Shown one piece after another: positions 34,339 to 42,483 of a stretch of 64,000 nt of DNA (position 1 is the first letter of the stretch; every line of letters starts with the position of its first letter). Source of the DNA: Streptomyces sp. MNU76 (GTDB taxonomy: Bacteria > Actinomycetota > Actinomycetes > Streptomycetales > Streptomycetaceae); contig NZ_JAJKLK010000008.1 in the NCBI RefSeq assembly GCF_020982545.1, forward strand, positions 186,001-250,000, in the 5' to 3' direction. The translations under genes and the position numbers were made by a program. The notes under the pieces are model-generated. The model saw only the letters and a list, made by a program, of their open reading frames with translations. It searched no databases and was not told where the DNA came from.

Positions 34339-35268
34339 ATGCGAGGCATGTACCGAGGCGCCGCGTTCGGCCTCATCACCGCGCTCACGCTGACCGCCTG
34401 CGGCGGGGGCGGCGACAGCGACGACAACCCGCTGGCCGGGGGCGCCGACGGCGGCGGCCGGTCGATCGTCGTCGGTTCGGCGAACTTCCCCGAGAACCAG
34501 CTGCTCGCCGAGATCTACGCGCAGGCCCTGGAGAGCAAGGGCCTGAAGGTGACCCGCAAGTTCGACATCGGGGCCCGCGAGGTCTACTACGACCAGGTCG
34601 TCAAGGGCGGCATCGGCGTCCTCCCCGAGTACAACGGCGCCCTGCTGTCGGTGGCGGTCGACAAGAACAGCACCGCGACCAGCACCGCGGACATCAACGC
34701 CGAACTGAAGGAGAAACTCCCGTCCTCGGTGGAGATCCTCGACTCCGCAGCGGCCGAGGACAAGGACTCGGTGACCGTCACCGCCGAGATCGCGGCCAAG
34801 TACAAGCTCAAGACCCTCGCCGACCTCAAGCCCGTCGCGGGCGACATGACGCTCGGTGCCGGATCGGAGTTCAAGACCCGTACGCAGGGCGGTGTCGGCC
34901 TGGAGAAGGTCTACGGCGTCAAGTTCGGCAAGTTCCAGCCGCTCGACGCGGGTGCACAGAGCACCCTGGTGAAGCTGCTCAAGGACGACAAGGTGCAGGC
35001 CGCCAACCTGTACACCACCGACCCCGCCATCGTCGCGGACAAGCTGGTGGTCCTGGAGGACCCGAAGAACCTCTTCTCCTCGCAGAACGTCACCCCGCTC
35101 GTCTACAAGGCCGCGGTGGACGACAAGGCCAAGGAGGCGCTCAACGCCGTCTCCGCCAAGCTCACCACCGAGGACCTGCTGGAGATGATGAAGAAGCTCG
35201 TCAACGACAAGGAGGACGCCGACTCCGTCGCCGAGGAGTGGCTGAGTTCGGCCGGCCTGGTGAAGTGA
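34339..35268 (+). CDS. Betaine/choline-type ABC transporter substrate-binding lipoprotein
   Basis: A 309-residue OpuAC/ProX-type binding protein. The signal peptide ends in the lipobox LTACGGGG, so it should be anchored outside the membrane by a lipidated cysteine. Early landmarks are IVVGSANFPENQLLAEIYAQALE and GGIGVLPEYNGALL; both are typical of OpuCC/OsmF-type proteins. It delivers a quaternary amine or related osmolyte to the transporter. A GC-rich hairpin follows at 35311. Confidence 0.92.
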   Translation: MRGMYRGAAFGLITALTLTACGGGGDSDDNPLAGGADGGGRSIVVGSANFPENQLLAEIYAQALESKGLKVTRKFDIGAREVYYDQVVKGGIGVLPEYNGALLSVAVDKNSTATSTADINAELKEKLPSSVEILDSAAAEDKDSVTVTAEIAAKYKLKTLADLKPVAGDMTLGAGSEFKTRTQGGVGLEKVYGVKFGKFQPLDAGAQSTLVKLLKDDKVQAANLYTTDPAIVADKLVVLEDPKNLFSSQNVTPLVYKAAVDDKAKEALNAVSAKLTTEDLLEMMKKLVNDKEDADSVAEEWLSSAGLVK

Positions 35269-35310
35269 GCCGCGCCGACAGGGTCGGCTGCTCCACCACC
35301 GGTCACCCCA

Positions 35311-35344
35311 CCCCGCCCGGCACCGCGCACCCCGCCGGGCGGGG
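35311..35344 (+). terminator. Hairpin between the ABC operon and the RpiR gene
   Basis: A perfect 11-bp stem (CCCCGCCCGGC with its complement) around 12 bases, 43 bases after the binding-protein stop. It probably ends or attenuates the ABC transcript ahead of the regulator. Confidence 0.75.
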
Positions 35345-35381
35345 GGAGGGGACCGAGCACGACGACCGGCTGGAGGACCGG

Positions 35382-36224
35382 ATGACGGACGCCGTCGGCG
35401 CGGCCGCGCGGCTTCAGGGGCTCTTCGAAGGACGTCGGCTCACCCCCACCCAGCGCCGCATCGCGGCCTGGCTGATCCGGCGGGCCGCGGACGCGCCCTA
35501 CCTGTCCAGCGTGGAACTCGCCCGGGTGGCCGGTGTCAGCCAGCCGTCGGTGACCCGCTTCGCGGTCGCCCTCGGCTTCGACAACTACCCGGCCCTGCGC
35601 GACCACCTGCGGGCGGTCGCGGCCACGGGGCACGGCTTCGACGGGCCCTCGGCCAACCCCTATCAACGCGCCGTACAGGCCGAGATCGACAACCTGCGGC
35701 ACCTGGCGTCCCTGCTCACGGACCCCGAACCCGTCGAACGCGCCGGGCGTCTGCTCGCTGCCTCCCGGCCCCTCCCGGTGCTCGGCCTGCGTGCCTCCGC
35801 GGCCCAGGCGCGCGGCTTCGCCTACTTCGCGGCGAAGGTCCACCCCGACGTACGCCTCCTCGACGAGGGCGGTTCCCTGCTCGCCGACCGCGTCGACGCC
35901 GCCCGCCGGGCCGGCGCGAGCGCGCTGCTGTGCTTCGCGCTGCCCCGCCACCCGCGTGAACTCCTCGACACGCTCGCCGAGGCCCGCACCATCGGCCTGA
36001 CGGTGGTGACCGTCGCCGACGGCACCTTCGCCCCGGTGGCAGCCCACAGCGACGTGCTGCTCCCCGCCGCCGTGGGCACCGGTCTCGTCTTCGACACCGC
36101 CGGCGCCCCCCACATCCTGGGCCAGGTCCTCCTGGAGGCGATGTGCGACGCGCTGCCGGACGCCCAGGCCCACCTGGAGGGCTTCGACGCCCAAGCCGCC
36201 ACGCGCGGCCTGTTCGTCGACTGA
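35382..36224 (+). CDS. MurR/RpiR-family transcriptional regulator
   Basis: A 280-residue regulator: an N-terminal RpiR-type helix-turn-helix (SSVELARVAGVSQPSVTRFAVALGFDNY, about residues 40-70) and a C-terminal SIS sugar-phosphate-binding domain (residues ~125-260). RpiR proteins usually sense phosphorylated sugars, which is unusual beside a betaine transporter, so it may control something else. The ATG at 35382 has GGAGG five bases before; a GTG at 35265 overlapping the previous stop is less likely. Confidence 0.88.
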   Translation: MTDAVGAAARLQGLFEGRRLTPTQRRIAAWLIRRAADAPYLSSVELARVAGVSQPSVTRFAVALGFDNYPALRDHLRAVAATGHGFDGPSANPYQRAVQAEIDNLRHLASLLTDPEPVERAGRLLAASRPLPVLGLRASAAQARGFAYFAAKVHPDVRLLDEGGSLLADRVDAARRAGASALLCFALPRHPRELLDTLAEARTIGLTVVTVADGTFAPVAAHSDVLLPAAVGTGLVFDTAGAPHILGQVLLEAMCDALPDAQAHLEGFDAQAATRGLFVD

Positions 36225-36256
36225 CGGGCCCGGCCGCGCCGACGGACGGGCCCGGC

Positions 36257-38164
36257 TCACCGGGTGGCGCGGCTCACTCGGTGGAGCGCAACGCCTTCCA
36301 CACGCGCGGCCGTACCACGCCGTCGGCGGCCAACAGCCCCTTGTCCTGCTGGAAGCGGCGCACCGCGGCCTCCGTGTCGGCGTCGAACTCGCCGGTGACG
36401 GCCAGGCCGTAGCCGCGCTTGCTCAGCATGCACTGCGCCTGGAGCACGCGGTCGCCGCTGTCCCCGAGGCGGGTGCGTCCGTTGCCGTAGTAGTACGTGC
36501 AGTCCGTGAGCCAGGCCGGGGTCGAGGGCTCGGTGGGCGTGTCGGTCGGCTCCTGGGACGGCTCGGTGGGGGCGCTGCTCCCCGGAGCGGGCGCGGACGC
36601 GTCGGGGTGCGGGTCGTCGTCCGTGCCCGTGTCCTTGCCCGAGCCGGAGGGATCGGAGTCGGGGCGCTCGGAACCGCCCTCGGCCGAGGCCCGCTCGTCC
36701 TTGCCGGACACCTCCGCGTCGCTCGACCCGCCGTCGGGTGCGGCGTCCGCACCGTTTCGGCCCGGGTCCGCCGACACCGTGGCGTCGTCGTCGGGGAGCG
36801 CGTCGGCGGACCGTGTCGTCCCCCGCTGCGGCGAGGCGGTCGTGGTGGAGGGGCTCAACAGAGTGAGGACGACGAGACCGGCGGTCGCCGTGCAGACGAC
36901 CGCACCGGCGGCCCCGACCAGCACCCGCTTGCGGCGGAGCCGGGACCGGGGCGGTGCGGGCGGTGACGGCTGCGCCGAGGCTTCGCCCGCGGGACTCGGG
37001 GCGGGACTCGGGGCGGGCCGGCGGCCGGTGCCCGCCCGGCCCGCTCGGGGCCGGGCTGTTCGAGGGGAGGCTGCGCAGTGTCTCGTAGGCCCGCTGTCGG
37101 GCGAGGGTCTTGCCGCCCAGTGGTTCGGGCCATGGAACGCTCTCGCCCCCGCCGCCCCTACCCGTCCCATCCCTCAGGGGCTGTGCCCCTGTGACCTCCG
37201 TGGGCGCGTCCTGTGGGGGCTGGTCGCGCAGGTCCCCGCGCCCCTCTGGGGGCAGCGAGGGCTGCGCCCCACTGCCCCCAGAGGCCATCTCCTCGATCAG
37301 CTGTTCCGGCGCAGGCCGCTCTCCGGGCTCCTTGGCCAGGCAGGCGTCGAGGAGGGCGGCGAGCGGGGCGTCGGCCGCCGCGATCTCGGCGAGCACCTTC
37401 GGGTTGGGCTCCTCGAACGCCACCCGGTGCATGACGTCGACGCCGGTGCCGTCACCGAACGGCGCGCTGCCGGTCGCCGCGAAGATCAGCGCGCAGGCCA
37501 GCGAGAAGACGTCCGAGGCCGTGTCGCAGTCGCCCGTACGCAGATACTCCGGCGACATGTAGGCCGGGGTGCCGACCCGGTTGCCCGTGCCGGTGATCGC
37601 GCTCGCGTCGGCGGCCTTCGCGATGCCGAAGTCGATGACGTGCGCGCCCCACTCGGACAGCAGGACATTGGACGGCTTCAGGTCACGGTGCACGATCCCG
37701 GCGGCGGAGAGGGCTGCGAGCGCCTGCCCCAGCTCCGCCACCAGCCGTCGGACGGCGGCCACGGGCAGCGGACCGTCCTCGTGGACGGCCGCCGCCAGAT
37801 CGAGGCCCGGCAGGAACTCGGTGGCCATCCACAGCAGTTCGTCCCGGAAACCCGTCCCGGCCAGTCGCGGCATGCGCGGTGTGCGCACGCGGCCGTGGAC
37901 CGCCGCCTCCCGCTCGAACCGGCGGCGGAACCGCTCGTCCTCCGCGTACTCGGGCCGGATCACCTTCACCGCGACGAGGTCGGGACCGCCGTCGGTGGGA
38001 CGCGCCAGATAGACGCGCCCCATACCGCCGCTGCCGAGCAGCCCGAGCGACACGTACGGGCCGATCCGGTCCGGGTCGCCGGGACGCAGCGGCAGCGCCC
38101 CCGCCTGCCGTAGCGCCGGAGCCCTGTCCGCTGATCCCGGTGGCCCCGGCCGCTGGTCTGACAC
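36257..38164 (-). CDS. Serine/threonine protein kinase, apparently frameshifted before its C-terminal domain
   Basis: The kinase domain (residues ~33-295) is complete: GLLGSGGMGRVY, VAVKVI, HRDLKPSNVLL, IDFGIAKA and GTPAYMSPEYL. The linker (about 300-385) contains an inserted repeat (see 37206). After about residue 385 the frame reads implausible Arg/Gly-rich sequence to 36257. In the neighbouring frame a membrane helix and a peptidoglycan-binding domain follow (36274-37050), as expected for a Hanks-type wall-sensing kinase. A one-base frame change near 36980-37050 would restore a ~630-residue receptor kinase. The GTG at 38164 is the start. It should phosphorylate cytoplasmic targets in response to wall signals. 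Confidence 0.85.
   Translation of the reverse strand: MSDQRPGPPGSADRAPALRQAGALPLRPGDPDRIGPYVSLGLLGSGGMGRVYLARPTDGGPDLVAVKVIRPEYAEDERFRRRFEREAAVHGRVRTPRMPRLAGTGFRDELLWMATEFLPGLDLAAAVHEDGPLPVAAVRRLVAELGQALAALSAAGIVHRDLKPSNVLLSEWGAHVIDFGIAKAADASAITGTGNRVGTPAYMSPEYLRTGDCDTASDVFSLACALIFAATGSAPFGDGTGVDVMHRVAFEEPNPKVLAEIAAADAPLAALLDACLAKEPGERPAPEQLIEEMASGGSGAQPSLPPEGRGDLRDQPPQDAPTEVTGAQPLRDGTGRGGGGESVPWPEPLGGKTLARQRAYETLRSLPSNSPAPSGPGGHRPPARPESRPESRGRSLGAAVTARTAPVPAPPQAGAGRGRRCGRLHGDRRSRRPHSVEPLHHDRLAAAGDDTVRRRAPRRRRHGVGGPGPKRCGRRTRRRVERRGGVRQGRAGLGRGRFRAPRLRSLRLGQGHGHGRRPAPRRVRARSGEQRPHRAVPGADRHAHRALDPGLAHGLHVLLRQRTHPPRGQRRPRAPGAVHAEQARLRPGRHRRVRRRHGGRGAPLPAGQGAVGRRRRGTAARVEGVALHRVSRATR
36274..37050 (-). 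pseudogene. Out-of-frame C-terminal half of the kinase: membrane helix and peptidoglycan-binding domain
   Basis: In the frame next to the kinase frame lie a Pro-rich linker, a basic stretch then a helix (VLVGAAGAVVCTATAGLVVLTLL), a Ser/Asp/Gly-rich spacer, and a PG_binding_1 domain (LGDSGDRVLQAQCMLSKRGY, then GEFDADTEAAVRRFQQDKGL). It has no credible start of its own. The frame change coincides with a 12-bp direct duplication (GGGACTCGGGGC) near 36993-37018, a natural slippage site. Confidence 0.8.
37206..37284. repeat. Dispersed Streptomyces-type palindromic repeat inside the kinase gene (copy A)
   Basis: Contains GCGTCCTGTGGG, then GGCTGGTCGCGC and CCCCGCGCCCCT, all shared with 45989-46054. 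It ends in a perfect 13-bp inverted repeat (CCTCTGGGGGCAG at 37243-37255 and its complement at 37272-37284). It is translated as part of the kinase linker (PEGRGDLRDQPPQDAP). From memory, similar sequence is common between genes in Streptomyces. Confidence 0.75.
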
Positions 38165-38298
38165 AACACCCCCGAAATAACTTTTGGCGTACGTCAGTTC
38201 GCCCCCTGGAGCTGAGGCTAGCTCAGCGCGGGCCCGCGGTCCGGGTTTCGGTCACTTCCGGCCCCTCGGCATCTCAGGAATCTGCGTGGCGGCTCGTG

Positions 38299-38433
38299 TG
38301 GCACTGAGGGTCACACAAGTCGCGGGAAGCCTGGGGGAGTGGCTGATCATGCGCGCGTCGGGCGGGTGGAATGTCCGGCTGGTGTGCACTCCGGGTCGGG
38401 AAGTGACGGGGCTCACATGGCACTGAGTGACAC
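38299..38433 (+). repeat. Two direct repeats of TGGCACTGAG upstream of pyruvate carboxylase
   Basis: TGGCACTGAGGGTCACAC at 38299 and TGGCACTGAGTGACAC at 38418 are near-copies 119 bases apart, in the 338-base gap between the kinase and pyc. The second contains the palindrome CACTGAGTG. They are candidate regulatory sites. The rest of the gap has no gene; AT-rich sequence near 38175-38195 may hold the kinase promoter. Confidence 0.4.
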
Positions 38434-38502
38434 GATTCCTGTGGTGCGACGGCATCATTGCCGGGACCATGGTGTCCTCATGGCAGCTCGAAGGGATCAG
38501 GG

Positions 38503-41500
38503 ATGCTCCGCAAGGTACTGGTCGCCAACCGTGGCGAGATCGCGATCCGCGCGTTCCGCGCAGGCTATGAAGTGGGCGCGCGGACGGTCGCCGTCTTCCC
38601 CCACGAGGACCGCAACTCGCTGCACCGGCTCAAGGCCGACGAGGCCTACGAGATCGGCGAACCCGGTCACCCCGTGCGCGCGTACCTCTCCGTCGAGGAG
38701 ATCATGCGCGCCGCCAGGCTGGCGGGCGCCGACGCCGTCTACCCGGGCTACGGGTTCCTGTCCGAGAACCCCGAGCTGGCCCGCGCGTGCGAGGAGGCCG
38801 GCATCACCTTCGTCGGCCCCAGCGCGCACATCCTGGAGCTGACCGGCAACAAGGCGCGGGCGGTGGCCGCGGCCCGCGCCGCCGGCGTACCGGTCCTCGG
38901 CTCCTCCGAGCCCTCCACCGACGTGGACGCACTGGTGCGCGCCGCCGACGAGATCGGCTTCCCCGTCTTCGTCAAGGCCGTCGCCGGCGGCGGCGGACGC
39001 GGTATGCGGCGCGTCGAGGACCCGGCGGCGCTGCGGGAGTCCATCGAGGCGGCGTCCCGTGAGGCGGCCTCCGCCTTCGGTGACCCGACCGTCTTCCTGG
39101 AGAAGGCCGTCGTCGAGCCCCGCCACATCGAGGTGCAGATCCTCGCCGACGGCCACGGCAACGTCATCCACCTCTTCGAACGCGACTGTTCGGTACAGCG
39201 CCGCCACCAGAAGGTCATCGAGCTGGCCCCGGCCCCGAACCTAGACCCGGCCCTGCGCGACCGCATCTGCGCCGACGCCGTCCGCTTCGCCCGTGAGATC
39301 GGCTACCGCAACGCGGGCACCGTCGAGTTCCTCCTCGACCGCGACGGCAACCACGTCTTCATCGAGATGAACCCCCGCATCCAGGTCGAGCACACGGTCA
39401 CCGAGGAGGTCACGGACGTCGACCTCGTCCAGTCCCAGCTGCGGATCGCCGCCGGGGCCACCCTCGCCGACCTCGGGCTCTCCCAGGAGAGCGTCACCCT
39501 GCGCGGTGCGGCCCTCCAGTGCCGTATCACCACCGAGGACCCCGCCAACGGCTTCCGCCCGGACACCGGCCGCATCAGCGCCTACCGTTCGCCCGGCGGT
39601 TCCGGCATCCGCCTCGACGGCGGCACCACCCACGCCGGTACGGAGATCAGCGCCCACTTCGACTCCATGCTGGTCAAACTGACCTGCCGGGGCCGGGACT
39701 TCACCACCGCCGTCAACCGGGCCCGGCGCGCGGTCGCCGAGTTCCGCATCCGGGGCGTGGCCACCAACATCCCGTTCCTGCAGGCCGTCCTCGACGACCC
39801 GGACTTCCAGGCCGGACAGGTCACCACCTCGTTCATCGAGCAGCGCCCGCACCTGCTCACCTCCCGGCACTCCGCCGACCGGGGCACCAAGCTGCTCACC
39901 TACCTGGCCGACGTGACGGTCAACAAACCGAACGGCCCGCGCCCCGACCTGATCGACCCGTCCTCCAAGCTGCCGAGGCCCACCACGGCCGAACCCCCGG
40001 CCGGCTCCAAGCAGAAGCTCGTCGAACTCGGCCCCGAGGGCTTCGCCCGCTGGCTGCGCGAGTCGCCGACCATCGGCGTCACCGACACCACCTTCCGTGA
40101 CGCCCACCAGTCGCTGCTCGCCACCCGGGTCCGGACCAAGGACATGCTCGCCGTCGCGCCCGTGGTGGCAAGGACCCTGCCGCAGCTGCTCTCCCTGGAG
40201 TGCTGGGGCGGCGCCACCTACGACGTCGCCCTCCGCTTCCTCGCCGAGGACCCCTGGGAGCGCCTGGCCGCCTTCCGGGCCGCCGCGCCCAACCTCTGCC
40301 TCCAGATGCTGCTGCGCGGCCGCAACACCGTCGGCTACACGCCGTACCCGACCGAGGTGACCGACGCCTTCGTCCAGGAGGCCACCGACACCGGCATCGA
40401 CATCTTCCGGATCTTCGACGCGCTCAACGACGTGGGCCAGATGCGGCCCGCCATCGACGCCGTACGCGCCACCGGGACGGCCGTCGCCGAGGTCGCCCTC
40501 TGCTACACCTCCGACCTGTCCAACCCCGCCGAGCAGCTCTACACGCTCGACTACTACCTCCGGCTGGCCGAGCAGATCGTCGAGGCCGGCGCCCACGTCC
40601 TCGCCGTCAAGGACATGGCGGGACTGCTCCGCGCCCCCGCCGCCACCAAGCTGGTCACCGCGCTGCGCCGCGAGTTCGACCTGCCGGTGCACATCCACAC
40701 CCACGACACGGCCGGCGGACAGCTCGCCACCTACCTCGCCGCGATCCAGGCCGGCGCCGACGCCGTCGACGGGGCCGTGGCCTCCATGGCGGGCACCACC
40801 TCCCAGCCGTCGCTGTCGGCGATCGTCGCCGCGACCGACTACTCCGACCGCCCCACCGGCCTCGACCTCCAGGCCGTCGGCGACCTGGAGCCCTACTGGG
40901 AGAGCGTCCGCCGCATCTACGCCCCCTTCGAGGCGGGCCTCGCCTCCCCGACCGGCCGCGTCTACGACCACGAGATCCCCGGCGGCCAGCTCTCCAACCT
41001 GCGCACCCAGGCCGTCGCACTCGGTCTCGGCGACCGCTTCGAGGACATCGAGGCCATGTACACGGCCGCCGACCGGATCCTCGGCCACCTGGTGAAGGTC
41101 ACGCCCTCCTCCAAGGTGGTCGGCGACCTCGCGCTGCACCTCGTCGGCGCCGGGGTGTCACCCGCCGACTTCGAGGCCACGCCCGACCGGTTCGACATCC
41201 CCGACTCCGTCATCGGCTTCCTGCGCGGCGAGCTGGGCACCCCGCCCGGCGGCTGGCCCGAGCCGTTCCGCAGCAAGGCCCTCCAGGGCCGCGCCGACGC
41301 CAAGCCCGTCCAGGACCTGACCGCCGAGGACCGCGCCGGACTGGAGAAGGACCGCCGCGCCACCCTCAACCGGCTGCTCTTCCCCGGCCCGACGCGCGAG
41401 TTCGAGAACCACCGCCAGACCTACGGCGACACCAGCGTCCTCGACAGCAAGGACTTCTTCTACGGCCTCGGCCCCGGCAAGGAGTACGCCGTCGACCTGG

Positions 41501-41877
41501 AGCCCGGTGTGCGGCTGCTCATCGGTCTGGAGGCCGTCGGCGAGGCGGACGAACGCGGTATGCGCACGGTGATGTCGACGCTGAACGGCCAGCTGAGGCC
41601 GATCCAGATCCGCGACAAGGCCGCCTCCACCGACATCCCCGTCACGGAGAAGGCCGACCGCTCCAACCCCGGCCATGTCGCCGCCCCGTTCGCCGGGGTG
41701 GTCACCCTCGCGGTCGCCGAGGGCGACGAGGTCGCGGCCGGTGCCACGGTCGCCACCATCGAGGCCATGAAGATGGAGGCCACCATCACGGTCGCGAAGG
41801 CCGGACGGGTCTCCCGCCTTGCCATCAACAAGATCCAGCAGGTGGAGGGCGGCGACCTGCTCGTCGAGATCGCCTGA
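38503..41877 (+). CDS. pyc: Pyruvate carboxylase
   Basis: A 1124-residue single-chain biotin enzyme. Residues ~1-450 are the biotin carboxylase (KVLVANRGEIAIRAFRA; the ATP loop VAGGGGRGMR; EMNPRIQVEHTVTE). Residues ~540-800 are the carboxyltransferase barrel (DTTFRDAHQSLLATRVRT; the VKDMAGL lysine; HIHTHDTAGG metal histidines). The C-terminus is the biotin carrier with Lys1090 in EAMKMEA. It makes oxaloacetate from pyruvate and bicarbonate, replenishing the citric acid cycle. The ATG at 38503 follows GGGATCAGGG. It stands alone. Confidence 0.97.
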   Translation: MLRKVLVANRGEIAIRAFRAGYEVGARTVAVFPHEDRNSLHRLKADEAYEIGEPGHPVRAYLSVEEIMRAARLAGADAVYPGYGFLSENPELARACEEAGITFVGPSAHILELTGNKARAVAAARAAGVPVLGSSEPSTDVDALVRAADEIGFPVFVKAVAGGGGRGMRRVEDPAALRESIEAASREAASAFGDPTVFLEKAVVEPRHIEVQILADGHGNVIHLFERDCSVQRRHQKVIELAPAPNLDPALRDRICADAVRFAREIGYRNAGTVEFLLDRDGNHVFIEMNPRIQVEHTVTEEVTDVDLVQSQLRIAAGATLADLGLSQESVTLRGAALQCRITTEDPANGFRPDTGRISAYRSPGGSGIRLDGGTTHAGTEISAHFDSMLVKLTCRGRDFTTAVNRARRAVAEFRIRGVATNIPFLQAVLDDPDFQAGQVTTSFIEQRPHLLTSRHSADRGTKLLTYLADVTVNKPNGPRPDLIDPSSKLPRPTTAEPPAGSKQKLVELGPEGFARWLRESPTIGVTDTTFRDAHQSLLATRVRTKDMLAVAPVVARTLPQLLSLECWGGATYDVALRFLAEDPWERLAAFRAAAPNLCLQMLLRGRNTVGYTPYPTEVTDAFVQEATDTGIDIFRIFDALNDVGQMRPAIDAVRATGTAVAEVALCYTSDLSNPAEQLYTLDYYLRLAEQIVEAGAHVLAVKDMAGLLRAPAATKLVTALRREFDLPVHIHTHDTAGGQLATYLAAIQAGADAVDGAVASMAGTTSQPSLSAIVAATDYSDRPTGLDLQAVGDLEPYWESVRRIYAPFEAGLASPTGRVYDHEIPGGQLSNLRTQAVALGLGDRFEDIEAMYTAADRILGHLVKVTPSSKVVGDLALHLVGAGVSPADFEATPDRFDIPDSVIGFLRGELGTPPGGWPEPFRSKALQGRADAKPVQDLTAEDRAGLEKDRRATLNRLLFPGPTREFENHRQTYGDTSVLDSKDFFYGLGPGKEYAVDLEPGVRLLIGLEAVGEADERGMRTVMSTLNGQLRPIQIRDKAASTDIPVTEKADRSNPGHVAAPFAGVVTLAVAEGDEVAAGATVATIEAMKMEATITVAKAGRVSRLAINKIQQVEGGDLLVEIA

Positions 41878-41888
41878 CGCCGCACGGT

Positions 41889-42338
41889 TCAGGCGCGGGG
41901 GAAGAACTCCAGCACCGCTGTGCCGCCCTGGAGCGACTTCACACGGAAGCCGAGGCCGTCGAGGCCGCCGGTGCCGCCCGCGCCGAGCGAGGAGCTGAGG
42001 ACGGTGCCCGCTCCCGAGGCCCGGACACGGTGAGTACGCACCGGCCGTCGAAGCAGGTGCCGGTGCCGATGCCGGTGTCGGTGCCACGGCCCGTGCCGGT
42101 GCCCGTGCTGGTGTCGTCTGCCGTGCCTCGTCCCGCGTCGCGGTCGCGCTCGTCGGCGGGCGGAGGCCGGGCCCGTGGGCGGGGCCGTCGTCGGCCGTTG
42201 TCGTTCCTCCGACCGTGACCCGTCCCTGCCGCCGTCGCCCACGTCGCCGTCCGGAACGCCGCCCCCGCCGCAGCCGGTGAGCGCCCACACCAGGGACGCC
42301 GCCACCGCGACGCCGAACCGGCCCCTGCCCGTGCCCAT
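41889..42338 (-). CDS. Small lipoprotein with an out-of-frame middle
   Basis: A 149-codon frame. The N-terminus is a lipoprotein signal (VAVAASLVWALTGCGGG), and the end (RASGAGTVLSSSLG through TAVLEFFPRA) looks like a normal domain. The middle is an improbable His/Arg-rich stretch (GHRHGPWHRHRHRHRHL). Shifting one base there gives a Thr/Gly linker (TSTGTGTGRGTDTG) followed by TCFDGRCVLTV, a much more plausible exported sequence. The gene therefore seems to carry two compensating frame changes around a short tandem repeat. It converges on pyc. Confidence 0.6.
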   Translation of the reverse strand: MGTGRGRFGVAVAASLVWALTGCGGGGVPDGDVGDGGRDGSRSEERQRPTTAPPTGPASARRRARPRRGTRHGRRHQHGHRHGPWHRHRHRHRHLLRRPVRTHRVRASGAGTVLSSSLGAGGTGGLDGLGFRVKSLQGGTAVLEFFPRA

Positions 42339-42483
42339 GCGTCAGCCCTTCAGCTCGTCCGCCCGCATGCCCCGTTGCTCCCCGTTTCACGGGACGTGTC
42401 CCTGTATACGGGGTGCGCGGTCCCGGACCGGGGCGGCGGTGGCCCGAGGGGGGAGCCGCCGGCACGACCCGTTGACGCGGGCC

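Noticed and set aside
39241..41139. A 632-codon frame antisense to pyruvate carboxylase
   Set aside because: It lies wholly within the well-supported pyc gene and reads as Gly/Val/Asp-rich noise typical of the mirror frame.
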